NCBI GenBank assembly: GCA_025594325.1
Contig: JANHCV010000010.1
Coordinates: forward strand, 558,001 to 622,000
DNA: 64,000 bases
Source of the DNA: Blastocladiella emersonii ATCC 22665
Taxonomy: Eukaryota > Blastocladiomycota > Blastocladiomycetes > Blastocladiales > Blastocladiaceae
Direction of reading: 5' to 3'
The notes beneath the pieces are model-generated. The model did no database searches. It worked only from the letters and a program-made list of their open reading frames with translations, and was not told the DNA's origin. Shown here one piece after another: positions 14,432 to 24,602 of this stretch; the stretch's first letter is position 1, and every line of letters starts with the position of its first letter. A program made the position numbers and the translations under genes.

Positions 14432-17400
14432 ATGCCTTGCAAGCAGGTTCCCAGTAAATATGGCACCGCCTTTGGTCTCAAGTGGTACCGTGGCAAGGAC
14501 GGCGGCGACAGCGACATGGGCCCTCAGCGCACGCTCTTGTCTGAGCTGCAAGACAACGAGACGGTCATCAAGCACCTCGTTGACAAGGGCGTTGACAAAA
14601 ATGGCCATCCCATTGCAGCACACTACTTTGCCAAGGTCAAGACAGCTGACCTGGCCGGGCTCCTTGACAAGAACCGCTGCATCCAGGAGATGGTCCACCC
14701 TGAGCGCCTGTCCAAGGTCTACTTTGACATTGACTGCCCAGGCAACCGCAAGGACGTGACCCTGGACGTCATCAAGAAGGTCATCCTGGCCCAGTTCCCC
14801 GGCGCCAACCTCCAGGTATGTGGCTACGAGACGGACCTCAAAAAGTCGTGGCACATTGTCATCAGCAACTACATGGTCACGCTCAAGGACATGCCGTTCC
14901 TGAAGCTGTTCTGCAGCCACCCTGACCACGTGAAGCTTGGCTTTGACTCCAGCGTGTACAGCAAGCACCGCTTCATGAAGTGCATCAACCAGTCCAAGCC
15001 CAAGAAGACGCCCGGCGTGTGGATCTCAGGTAACAAGGACCGCCTGTCCAAGCACTTGATCCAGTGCGACTTTGACCCCAACTGCGCGTCGGTCTCGGAC
15101 CTGTCCTTTGAAGAGTTTGTGACTGCCAAGGCCAAGGAAGCGCGGACCAAGCGCCACGCGGGTCGCCTCGACTACGACCTTGACATCCCCGAGTTCAAGG
15201 ACGTGCAGATCAACCCCGACTTCTTCTACTACAACGCCACGCCACTCGAGATCCTCCACAACATCCCCATCAGCCCCGAGAACGCGTTCCACAACAACGT
15301 GACCTGGCGGATCATGACATGGGCCATGCGCAAAGGGGTCACATTTGACCAGTTCTGGGCGTGGACGTCGCAGCAGGACAACTCGGCTCAGGGCATGCAA
15401 AAGTACTGGGACCGATGGAACGAGATTGCCAGCAACAACAACTACCAGGTGCTGGACACGTTTGTCAAGGCCATCTTCTACAAGCGGTTCCCAGCTGCGT
15501 TCAAGTCCAAGGCCATGGCCAAGTTTGAGCAGTCGCTTGAGGTACTGGTGGACGTGACCAGCCCCAACCAGTTCCTGCCCTGCAACGACATTACCCTGGC
15601 CAAGTTCAACGTGCTGGCCACAGGCATGGGCTCCAACAAGACGGGCGCTGTTTGCGACTACATTGCCAAGTACCCAGACGCTCGAGTGGTCTGGATTACA
15701 CCTCACATCACCCTGGCCCACAACACCGAGGGTCGAGCCCGCGAACAGAAGCTTGGCTTTGTCAACTACCGCAGCATCAAGGACAAGAAGACACTGGGGG
15801 ATCACAAGCGACTCATTGTCTCGCCGTGCTCGCTGCACTACTTGACCAAGCCCTACAACATTGTTGTGGTGGACGAGTCTGAGACGGTCCTCAAGATGTT
15901 CCAGGACGCCAAGTTGCACACAACCACCATTTGCAACAACCTCGAGGCCAACCTCAAGGCCTTCAAGACGCTGTGCAAGCACAAGGGCAGCAAGGGTATC
16001 TTCATGGACGCGTTTGTCACAAACCTGACCATGGACGTCCTCTGCTCCTTTACTGTTGAGCACAACATCAAGACCATACTCCATGGTAAGATCAAGGTGA
16101 TCACAAACACGCTCGGCAAGAATTTTGAGCCGCGCAAGATGAGCCTCATCACCGACAACAAGGACAACGAGAAGTCCGCCGAAGACATCATGGAGAGCAA
16201 CATCATTGCCAACCTCAAGGCCAACAAGAAGCTCTAGCTCTTCCTCCCACGACCATGCAAGAAGTCAACCAAGTGGTTGGTGCAGACCTTTGGCGAGTAC
16301 CTCGAGCGGGTCTTTGCCAAGGAGACGTGGAAGATTGGCAAGCAGATCAAGCTCTACCACGGCGACCGCCCCAACCACGAAGACAAGGAACTCATTGACC
16401 CTGACTCTGTGTGGGGCGACGATACGGTCCGTATAGTCATTGCCAACCTCAAGATCACTGTGGGGGTCAACTTTTTGAAGCCAGACGTCTTCCACAAGGT
16501 GTACGCGCGCTACAAGTCCTGGGTCCCTGCCCGCGACTTCTTCCAGGCAATCTACCGCGTGCGCTACCCCATTGACAACGAGATCGTGTTCATGATCAGC
16601 AATGGTTGCCACGGCGCGTACATGAACAAGTTACAGGTCAATGACTCGGACTCGGTCGGCAAACTTCACCGGGCTATTGTCAAGAACACGGATCTTGAGA
16701 ACGAGATGGCCGCTGTGACCTTCTGCCTCAAGGTCTTTGACGCCTTCCGCAAGGTCGCCAACATTGTCATGGACGACTCCCCCGAGTACTACTACAAGGC
16801 GCACCCCAAGATTAAGGATGTCATGACGTCGGGCTGGTCTTTCGAATGGGCAAACGTCCAGCCACCATCCAAGGAGCTCATGCGTGCCTACTGCAAAGGT
16901 ACCATCAAGGACCCGGACTGGACCATCTCCCTCTCCGTCCGCAAGGCCTTCTTCATCTGCAAGTTCAATGGTCTGAGCATGGACAACATGAAGATCATCT
17001 GGGACGACAACGCGGAGAGCTTCATGGAGCGTATCCAGCACTTTTACACCAAGGACAAGGGCCACGTCCTGCACAAGCTCCTGGAACACAACGACATGGA
17101 CCTCCGCACGTCCGAGGAGTTCAACATCCAGGCCACCATCCCCGCCAAGTTTGAAGCAGACATCCACAAGTACTTCAAGAAGCTTGGGTATTACAAGTGT
17201 GACACAGCAACAGTCCTAAACAGGCTTCTCGGCACCTACTTTAACAAGTGCCTTGCTGTGCCAGACAAGGACAAACCCCGGGTCTCAGTACGCGGCAAGA
17301 AGTACAGTAACCTGAAGTGGACAGACGACATTCTGTACTTTGTCATGTACAAGACCTGGAACCGACCCCCAGCCAATTTGGCGCTGTTTGTCCTGGAGAT

Positions 17401-17443
17401 GGACGAGGACGAGGACGACAACGAGGACAACAACGAGCTCTAA
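14432..17443 (+). pseudogene. AEP primase fused to UL9-like SF2 helicase, with in-frame TAG
   Basis: One frame of 1003 codons is interrupted only by TAG at 16235-16237 (codon 602). The N-terminal part is an archaeo-eukaryotic-type primase with the metal-binding pair in VYFDID (Asp99, Asp101) and a later SKHRFMKCINQSKP segment. The second part is a helicase. It has a P-loop-like GMGSNKTGAV at about residue 397 and a DExx box VVVDESE at about 479. After the stop come TVGVNF and VPARDFFQAIYRVRYP, which resembles motif VI of UL9/origin-binding helicases. This would be the virus's replication protein in place of a DNA polymerase. The stop separates the conserved helicase motifs, so a truncated product should not unwind DNA. 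Confidence 0.75.
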
Positions 17444-17616
17444 GACACTCCATGACCTGCCACGCTGCCTTCCTGCCTGCTAAGACGCTGCCTGCTAAGA
17501 CGCTCCCCTGCCTTGACCTTGTACCTTGACCCCTGTCCTGCCCAATACATTGATGCTGCTAAGGACGCTCCCCCATCCTCGACCTCCCCCCGTACCCTGA
17601 CCTCTTGTCTTTGAAA
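17444..17616. other. Non-coding stretch after primase-helicase
   Basis: No gene is seen. It is pyrimidine-rich with short direct repeats (TGCCTGCTAAGACGCT twice, then a third partial GCTAAGGACGCT), and leads into the large palindrome at 17617. Confidence 0.4.
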
Positions 17617-17686
17617 GTCCCAAATTCATGGCAAAAAAGGGTAGTGTATATATATACTCTGCTGTTTTTTGCCATGAATTTGGGAC
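17617..17686. repeat. 70-bp palindrome with co-centred TATATATATA core
   Basis: Two perfect 22-nt arms (17617-17638 and 17665-17686; GTCCCAAATTCATGGC plus six A on the left) flank an imperfect spacer. The central 12 bp GTATATATATAC (17646-17657) is itself a palindrome about exactly the same centre (17651.5). It could be a cruciform, a bidirectional terminator, a small hairpin element, or a terminus-resolution site. It lies about 170 bp beyond the last viral gene. Confidence 0.8.
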
Positions 17687-17728
17687 CTTTACGGTGAGCG
17701 GCTTCATAGCAGCCGCTTTGCGGCAGGT

Positions 17729-17883
17729 GGTTGGGGACGGGCTTGGGGGTCAGGTCAGGGACTCAATCATGGGTCGGCTCATAGTACATGGTCGGGGACG
17801 GGCTTGGGGGTCAGGTCAGGGACTCAATCATGGGTCGGCTCATAGTACATGGTTGGGGACGGGCTCGGGGGTCAGGTCAGGGA
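17729..17883. repeat. 61-bp tandem repeat, about 2.5 copies
   Basis: Units start at 17729, 17790 and 17851 with GGTTGGGGACGGGC or GGTCGGGGACGGGC and contain TCAGGTCAGGGACTCAATCA and CTCATAGTACAT. No coding function is seen. The units are nearly identical, so the duplication is recent. Confidence 0.8.
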
Positions 17884-18195
17884 CCAGACCAGGGAACTCT
17901 GTCAGTGGGTAGCCGCAGCTGCGCTGCTCTTTGTCTCGCTGCGCTCGCCGGCCGCCGCCAACCGCTCGGGGTAAGCAATGGTCAGCCTGAGTGGTTGGTC
18001 AGGGACGGGCTCAGGGATCTGCTCTTGGACTTGTCTTGCAGATCAACTCGCAGATCGACTCGCAGCCGTGCTCAGGGACCAGACCAGGGAACTCTGTCAG
18101 TGGGTAGCCGCAGCTGCGCTGCTCTTCGTCTCGCTGCGCTCGCCGGCCGCCGCCGACCGCTCGGGGTAAGCAATGGTCAGCCCAAGGGGTTGGTC
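17881..18195. repeat. 195-bp duplication, two copies
   Basis: The segment starting GGACCAGACCAGGGAACTC at 17881 recurs at 18076. The match extends about 120 bp with few changes, through GCTCGGGGTAAGCAATGGTC. A third shorter copy of the last part (CCGCTCAGGGTAAGCAATTG) lies at about 18407. It is probably part of the terminal repeat region of the virus. Confidence 0.75.
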
Positions 18196-18301
18196 AGGGA
18201 CTGGCTCGGGGGTCAGGTCAGGGACTCACTCCTCGACCACTCGCCCCCTCCCTTCCACCCACCCTCCCACCCACCTGCTTCGGCCTTCGGCCTCCGTCCG
18301 C

Positions 18302-18330
18302 ATGTCGTGTTCCCTAAGGGAACACGACAT
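18302..18330. repeat. 29-bp perfect palindrome near right end of virus
   Basis: ATGTCGTGTTCCCT, a single central A, then the exact reverse complement. It begins with the same ATGTCGTR as the palindrome at 18456. Confidence 0.75.
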
Positions 18331-18455
18331 TTGAATCCAACATTTTATTAACCACCCAGGGTAAGCAACTGGGTCTCACGTGGTTACCCCAAGTGACTGC
18401 TGCCAACCGCTCAGGGTAAGCAATTGGTCAGCCCGAGTGGCAGTGGGTCAGCCCA

Positions 18456-18481
18456 TGTCGTATCCCTTAAGGGTTACGACA
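18456..18481. repeat. 26-bp imperfect palindrome at the virus/LRR boundary
   Basis: TGTCGTATCCCTT followed by AAGGGTTACGACA (one mismatch). Homology to the host LRR family begins immediately at its right edge (TLGVVGTRALASALP), so this is the best estimate of the right limit of foreign DNA. Confidence 0.65.
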
Positions 18482-19095
18482 CTTGGCGTCGTCGGTACTC
18501 GTGCCCTTGCAAGCGCCCTCCCGCGGTCGCTGGAGGCACTTTTGCTGTCGGACAACGACTTGGACATGGACTCAGCGGCCCACTTTTTTGCTGCCCTTCC
18601 AGCGACGCTGACCAAGCTTGTCTTGGGCAACAACGCGCTGAATGACGATGCCGCGGCTGCGCTTGCCCGAGCGCTCCCTCAATCGCTCAAGCAACTTGAC
18701 TTTTACTGGACCAAGCTCACCGCGCAGCAGACGGCCGGGATTCTTCGGCGCTTGCCGCCTACCCTGCGCAAGCTCGACCTCGGCGGATCGGTGCTTGGAG
18801 TTTTGGGCACGCGACTTCTTGTTGAGCACATGCCGCCGCACCTCGAGGTGCTCAAGCTCCGCTCCACGCAATTCGATGACGCGTGCGCAGGATACTTTGC
18901 TTCTCGCATGCCGCAGTTTTTACCTGGCTCGATCTCCCCATGAACCCGATCACCGCGTCCAGCGCTCTCATGCTCGCGGCCAGCGCTCCGCCGACGCTGA
19001 CGCGGCTCTCGGTCTGGATGAACGGGATCCTCGCCAACAAGCAGGCCGCCATTCGCGCTGCTGCCCCCGCGAGCCTCACTGACATTTCGTTCTGA
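18478..19095 (+). pseudogene. LRR gene fragment, 5' end lost at virus boundary, frameshifted
   Basis: From LGVVGTRALASALPRSLEALLLSDNDL onward the sequence aligns with the last third of the LRR genes at 20165-22037 and 22286-24099 (same repeats LPPTLRKLDLGGSVLG, MPPHLEVLKLRSTQFDD). A frame change near 18915, at a T-run, splits the end. The final repeat (LTWLDLPMNPI...LTDISF) is in another frame and ends at 19095. The N-terminal two thirds are absent and are not found on the other side of the virus. This is clearly a pseudogene. Confidence 0.85.
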
Positions 19096-19248
19096 TCCCC
19101 CCTGTTTTGTTATTCGTTCATGATTGAATTTGCGTTCCCTGATTGCATCTTTTTTATCCCTAGCATTCAAGCGTCATCTTTGTTCCGTCTCGTGAGCTAA
19201 AGCGTTTATTAGAGCAACATTGACTCAACAATCAGTTCATAACGTGAA

Positions 19249-19975
19249 CTACGAAAAACGTAGGTACGCGCGGTTGAGCCGGATCAGCGACGGCGGAGAG
19301 CAATTGGCGAACCCTGACCACGCTTGCGTTGGTCCTTGAAGATCAAGCTCGGCCAAGCGGGTTCCAGGGAGGCACTGGGCGAGCGAGATAAAGCCTTGGT
19401 CGCCGAGCGCGATTGAGCCAGAAAAAGCGTCACACACCCGTACAAACCGAGCGAGGTGAGCCCGCGCGGGAGACAGAGGGCAGGAGCATCGAGCCCTTCT
19501 TAGCCGAGGTCAGTCAATGACAAGTGCTTGGAGCGTCGGTGGAAAATGATCGGTCAAGCAGCGGACCGCGTCGAGGTTGCAAAAAGCACACGAGAGCATT
19601 AGCGACGTGAGTGCAGGAGGCAGAGTCCGAAAGAACCGGCCTGAATTGACTGGGCTACTCTAAACTTGATGCAGGTCGATAATCTTGAGAGTGCTTGGGA
19701 AAAGCTCAACTCTGTCCAGCTCGTTGTCCAACGGCATGCCTTCATTGATCCAGTTTCGGAAGCAATCGATTACTTCGAGCGTGGACGATCGAGCGAGGTT
19801 GAGTCCATGAATTACGGGAAACATGTTCGACGAGGGCGCAGCGGACCCGCGACGAGTCCCTGGCGAGCAAAACGCGCGCATACTGCGGGTCGTGGTCGGG
19901 ATCGTCGGCCCACACGGCATGCGCCAGGATCCGGTCGTAGATAGATGGGGCAGATAAATGCGGCAAGTTATTCAT
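19249..19975 (-). pseudogene. Decayed copy of the minus-strand F-box-like/LRR gene
   Basis: The start MNNLPHLSAPSIYDRILAHAVWADDPDHDPQYARVLLARD (19975 downward) is a close match to the start of the gene at 27786. It then passes, with deletions and frame changes, into LRR remnants (NEGMPLDNELDRVELFPSTLKI near 19700; LGDQGFISLAQCLPGTRLAELDL near 19400). The ankyrin-like part and most repeats are missing. Several frames are needed, so it is a pseudogene. It is the second minus-strand member in an otherwise plus-strand cluster. Confidence 0.75.
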
Positions 19976-20164
19976 GTGGGTTGCATAGGGTGGGGGGAAT
20001 GTAGCTCTCAGATCGGGGAGACGGAGTGGGGCGGACGGTCACGTTGCGTGAACTCCCGCGCCTCCCGCTCGCTGCGCTGACGTGAAAGCCGGGCGCCCGC
20101 CGCTCCCACACTGTCGCCGATGCTTGTGGACGACGAAAACGCAACTTAAAGCTCATGCAACACC

Positions 20165-22037
20165 ATGTTCAACCGCTTTTATGTGACAGCCATCATTGAG
20201 TCGATCCTGGTCCGCGCCGTGGAGCTTCACGACAAGGACTGGGGCGACCTCTGCCGCGACTATCGCGGTGACGAGCTCACTCTCAAGCGCACGCTCATGC
20301 AATACGCTCGCGTGATGCCTCGCCATCTCATTCCCGCCGTTGAGCGCGCGATCCTTCCCCGCGCGCCGTCCTTCTCGCTGGGCAACGCGACATAGCACGG
20401 AAATATTGCCATCCTCGACCGTTGGGCTGCGAATGGACTGCTGCTCGAATGCTCCCTTGAGCCACTCGAGTCAGCCATCTATGCGCGGATGCTGGACGTC
20501 ATCGAGTGGTGGCGTGACGCCAACCTTGGAGGCCGGAAGCTTGAGGACTGGCTGAAGGTCGAGTTTGGTTTCAATGATGATTTCCTCATGTCCATTCGCA
20601 TCGCTTTCTGCATGGGCATGGGCGTGGGCGTCAGAGTCGTGAAATATGTTGAAGGACAACGACACGTTCACCAGGGCGTGGTGCGCTTTCTGTGGTCACT
20701 TCCTACTGGTTTGGTGTAGATTTGACTGATCCGCACGTGTGGTGCATTTTTAGGGTTACAAGCCAGCTCATATCGTTGATAAGGCCATCGACGATCATTA
20801 CAACGCCATTGCGGACGGGCTGGCAGACACGCTCAAACTGACCCATGAGCCCATCTTAATCCGTGGCGTCCACCGACTAAACGCAGCCATGAGCAGCCCA
20901 TTTCAGCAGCTCAAGGAGCTGCACCTTTGGGGTTGTACGATCGACTTCGCGCGACTCATCGCTTTGGAATTTCCCGAGTCGGTCGTCAAGGTAGGCATCG
21001 GCAGCTTTTGGCTGTGCGGCATCGGCTCAGCGGCTCTCAGCGCCCTCAGCACAATTCGTTGGCCCTCGCAGCTTCAATCGCTCCTGCTTTCGGACGCATT
21101 TCACACCAATTTCGTCGGGACACCTCCGCTTTTACGCGATCTTCCCCAGTCGCTGCGCTCCGTGACTTTTCAAAACTGTTGTATCAGCAACGAAATCTTG
21201 GTCCAGGTTGTGCAAGCCCTTCTGCCGTCCCTCGAAGCCTTGAGCTTGCGCAACAACAGATTCAGCGCTACTGGCCTCGCTGCCGCCGGAGGTTCCCTTC
21301 CTCCGTCGCTGAAAACTCTTGACTTGAGCTACAACACTCAGCTTTCAATCGGACATTCGACTGTGGCTTTCACCTTCCCAGAGTCGCTTAAAGAGCTTGA
21401 CCCTCGCTGTACCAAACTCGGTCCCATTGGGACACGCGCCATTGCGACCTCCCTCCCTCAATCGCTAAGAATGCACCTGTTGTTGGAAAAAGACCTCGAA
21501 CAAAGCGAGATAGCTCGGTTCTTTGCCTCTATCCCGCCCTCGCTTATCAAGCTTCAAACTGACAGCAACCCATTGAGCGACACACTTGCGGCCGAGTTCT
21601 CCAGTGCGCTCCCTCAAAACCTAGAGGAGCTCAGCATCTGCCGGTCCGAGTTGAAGGCCCAGCGGACGGCCAGGATACTTCGAGGTCTACCACCCACCTT
21701 GCGCAAGGTCGACCTTAGCGGGACGGCGCTTGGAACCTCGGGAACTCGGCTTCTCGTCAAGTTCATTCCGAAAAATATTCAAGTCCTCGCTGTACGCTGT
21801 GCCCAGCCTAATGACGCGTGCGCAGGCCTCCTTGTTCGCGCCCAGCTGACCTCGCTGACTGAGCTTGATCTCAGAACCAACAAAATCACGGCGGTTGGAG
21901 CTCACTTTCTTGTCTCCAATGCTCCGCCCTCTCTGGGGCTTATCTTAATATCTGGAGCCCGATTTTCGTCTTACGCTCAGAAGGCGATTTCCAAAGCCGC
22001 TCCTGCGACTCTCTCAATTAACCTGTTATGGAGTTGA
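20165..22037 (+). pseudogene. F-box-like/ankyrin-like/LRR gene with one in-frame TAG
   Basis: Exons 20165-20680 and 20754-22037 are joined by a 73-nt intron in phase 0 (GTGCGC...TTTTAG). The N-terminal segment IIESILVRAVELH...YARVMPRHLIPAVERAIL and the ankyrin-like ILDRWAANGL...MLDVIEWWRD match the intact sister genes. TAG at 20393-20395 replaces a codon in the ATARG-type segment (reads NAT-stop-HGN). About 12 LRRs follow, open to 22037. Apart from the stop everything is intact, so inactivation is recent, or translation restarts downstream. The full reading is about 599 residues. Confidence 0.75.
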
Positions 22038-22128
22038 TTTTTCTCCCTGTTGTGTTCCCTTCATTCCTCGGAAAAAAATTCCGGCATTTTAACGTCACTG
22101 ATGGGCAATTCTCTGCTAGACAACTCGT

Positions 22129-22152
22129 ACGCGTTGCGTTATCATGTGATCC
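22129..22152. promoter_or_regulatory. Shared upstream element of the LRR cluster (copy 1)
   Basis: ACGCGTTGCGTTATCATGTG followed by ATCC, 157 bp before ATG 22286. Near-identical sequences occur before three other members (24462, 27979, 30157). It contains an ACGCGT (MCB-like) core. Confidence 0.55.
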
Positions 22153-22285
22153 GTCACGTGGCTGAGAAATTGGCAGCGGTGGCGCAACAGGCGGGCGCAA
22201 GCTCTCGCCCGCTCTCGAGCGTCCGCTCCTCACTCGCATGCGAAAGGCGAACGCCTCAACGAAACACATGATAAGCTGATGCATT

Positions 22286-24099
22286 ATGTTCGGATCGCTT
22301 CACGTCCCCGAGCTCATTGAGCGAATCTTGGTCTACGCAATCGAGGTCCTCTACGAGGATGCCAGCGTCGACGATTACATGCAATACGCGCGCGTGATGC
22401 CGCGAAGCCTCATTCCTCGTGTTGAACGCGCCATATTGATGCATTCCACAGACCTCTCGCTTGACAACGCAACTGCACGCGGCCAGGTCCACATCCTTGA
22501 CCGCTGGGCCGCGCACGGTCTCAAGCTTCAGTGGTCCGCCACGGCTCTCAACGCGGCGATACGAGCGCGGCACCTGAACGTGCTCGAATGGTGGCGCGAC
22601 TCTGGGTCACTCGACTTGGTGGAATCTGATCTCGTAGACCAGTCGGACGAGGAGCAGGCGGGATTTACGACCGTGCCTGACTATGTGCGCGCTGCCCTTG
22701 GTCTTGATGTCAATACCTACGATTCGGACGCTGAGTTTGACGACGAGGATTATCATGTACGGGTGCATCAGCTGCGATGCGAACGAAACAACTGGATGCA
22801 GACAGCTAACTTGTGTTGGACTGGCAGAGCGTCAAGTCTACTCGTGTTGTAGACGGTGCAATCCAGGAAGCGTGCAACCGAATCATCTCTCATCGAGCGT
22901 ACTCGCTCAAGTTAGAACATGAACCCATCTCGCTTCACGGAGTTCACGCACTGAATACCGCCATGGCCAGCCCCTTCCAACGACTCAATTCGGTGCGACT
23001 TTCGGGGTGCACCGTCGACTTGGTACGGCTTACTGCCCTACGGCTGCCAACCACACTTTGCGGGTTGACCTTGGATGGCCACTGGCTTGGTGACTGCGGG
23101 TCTGCGTCCCCCGATTCCTTGACTGCTATGCAATGGCCGCCGTGCCTCGATCATCTCATGCTGTGCAACGCTCGATTTACTACGACTGCGCGGGTTGTGT
23201 TTTCCCAGCTTCCCCACTCCCTTTTTTCATTGAGGATCGAGGAATGCTCTCTGGATGACAATGCCTTACTTGTCATGGTGCAGGCTCTTCCCCCTGGGCT
23301 CCAGCGCCTGAGTCTGCGGGGCGACGAATTCACTGCTCAAGGATTTTCAGTCGCTGGAAAGCTGCTTCCGCCTTCGCTTAAAATTCTCGAATTACGCGAA
23401 AACGCAACGTTGTGCACTGGTTCACCGGCGGCATCGTGGAGCTTCCCGGACTCTCTCAAAGAGCTGACACTTGTCTCAGCCAAACTCGGTCCCGTTGGCA
23501 CCCGCGCCATTGCGACCGCCCTTCCCGCATCCCTTAAAGCACTCAAATTGAATGGGTGTGAGGTCGATTCGCGCGAAGCAACCCGCTTCTTTGCCTCGCT
23601 TCCAAGTTCCTTGGCCTGTCTTGAGCTCCAGTCTAACCTGTTCGATGACGATGCCGTTGCTGCGCTTTCAAACGGTTTTCCTCCGAATCTCGAGCGACTG
23701 GGCTTAACCAATTGCAACCTTTCGTCCAGTCAGCTGGTCGCGATTATGCTGGGTCTGCCACGCACGTTGCGTATCGTTAGCATTTTTGGCTCGGAGATGA
23801 CCGTTGAGGCCACCAATTCTTTTGTGAAAAACATGCCCCCGTGCCTCAAGGTGCTTATGCTTCGATGGTCGCAGTTTGACGACGAGCGCGCAGCTATACT
23901 TGCTCGTGGACTCCCGCAAACAATATCTGATGTCGACCTCGTGGAAAACAAAATTTCCCGGGTCGGTGCCCTCTCGCTTGTTACCGCAGTTCCAGCAAGC
24001 CTTGCTTGGCTCACGCTCTCAAGAAACGATATAAGCCCCGCCGACCGATCAAAAATCCGTGCGGCAGCACCCAAATCCTTAAAAAATCTTTCCTTTTAA
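22286..24099 (+). CDS. F-box-like/ankyrin-like/LRR (RNI-like) protein, intact
   Basis: Exons 22286-22756 and 22828-24099 flank a 71-nt intron (GTACGG...GGCAG, branch site GCTAAC). The product is 580 residues. Residues 1-60 (LHVPELIERILVYAIEV...YARVMPRSLIPRVERAIL) are helical and F-box-like. Residues 65-110 contain two ankyrin-like units (VHILDRWAAHGLKL, HLNVLEWWRDSG). An acidic linker ends exon 1. Exon 2 carries about 14 LRRs of 23-24 residues of the form LPxSLKxLxLxxNxL. F-box plus LRR would suggest a substrate adaptor for ubiquitin ligase, but the F-box is weak and the role is open. It shows all features of the cluster without lesions. Confidence 0.85.
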
Positions 24100-24461
24100 G
24101 CGCCCTGTTGCTCTGCGTCTCATTCAAAACTTCTATTACTGCAGCCCACTTTTCAACTTGAGCTAGGTCTTGCTTCGCGTGATCAGTTCTGAACTTGACG
24201 CAAATCTCCGAATCACGTAGCCCTGTGCCCGCTTGTTTTCACCCAGAGCCCCTCACTGTGTTGAGATTGCCGCCGTTTGCGGGAATCAAAAGTTTGCTCA
24301 TCGCGCTCTGATGGTGGGTGATTCATGACGCCGCTGCCTCAACTCTACCCCATGTCTGTATTTTTTTTATCTGTGCCTGTTGTATTTCCTTGTTGTTTCA
24401 TCAAACGTGTATTTTTCATTTCATTCACGCGGTACTGGCGAGCCTCGGACGGGTGACTCTC
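24100..24461. other. Intergenic, AT-richer, no gene seen
   Basis: The stretch is between the end of one LRR gene and the upstream element of the next. It contains T-runs and no open frame or repeat of note. Confidence 0.5.
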
Positions 24462-24485
24462 ACGCGTCGCGTTATCAGGTGATCC
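24462..24485. promoter_or_regulatory. Shared upstream element of the LRR cluster (copy 2)
   Basis: ACGCGTCGCGTTATCAGGTG followed by ATCC, 141 bp before the ATG of the pseudogene at 24603. The element is preserved although the gene is dead. Confidence 0.55.
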
Positions 24486-24602
24486 CCGCGTGATGTCTCC
24501 GCCGCGAGACAACTGGGGCGGCGTGGCAGTTTCAGGGGTAAGTCCCTGACCCCGGCTACCGCCCACTCCCCCTCTTTTAACCTGCTCCTGCTATGTAAAC
24601 TA

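Larger units (their letters stand above)
3756..18481. mobile_element. Endogenous polinton-like virus (integrated dsDNA virus), partly inactivated
   Basis: The block combines a double-jelly-roll-type major capsid protein, penton-like protein, FtsK/HerA packaging ATPase, retroviral-type integrase, fibre-like protein and primase-helicase. This is the gene complement of polinton-like viruses and virophages. No protein-primed PolB and no adenoviral-type protease were found, so it is not a canonical Maverick/Polinton. Left and right limits are provisional. The left is set at a palindrome-like stretch after the Harbinger copy. The right is set where homology to the host LRR gene starts (18478-18482), directly after a palindrome. 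Four genes carry single lesions and the others are open. Confidence 0.85.

Noticed and set aside
7541-17443. Search for a protein-primed PolB and an adenoviral-type protease to call this a canonical Maverick/Polinton.
   Set aside because: No frame contains polymerase exonuclease or palm motifs or a cysteine protease triad, so polinton-like virus is the safer class.
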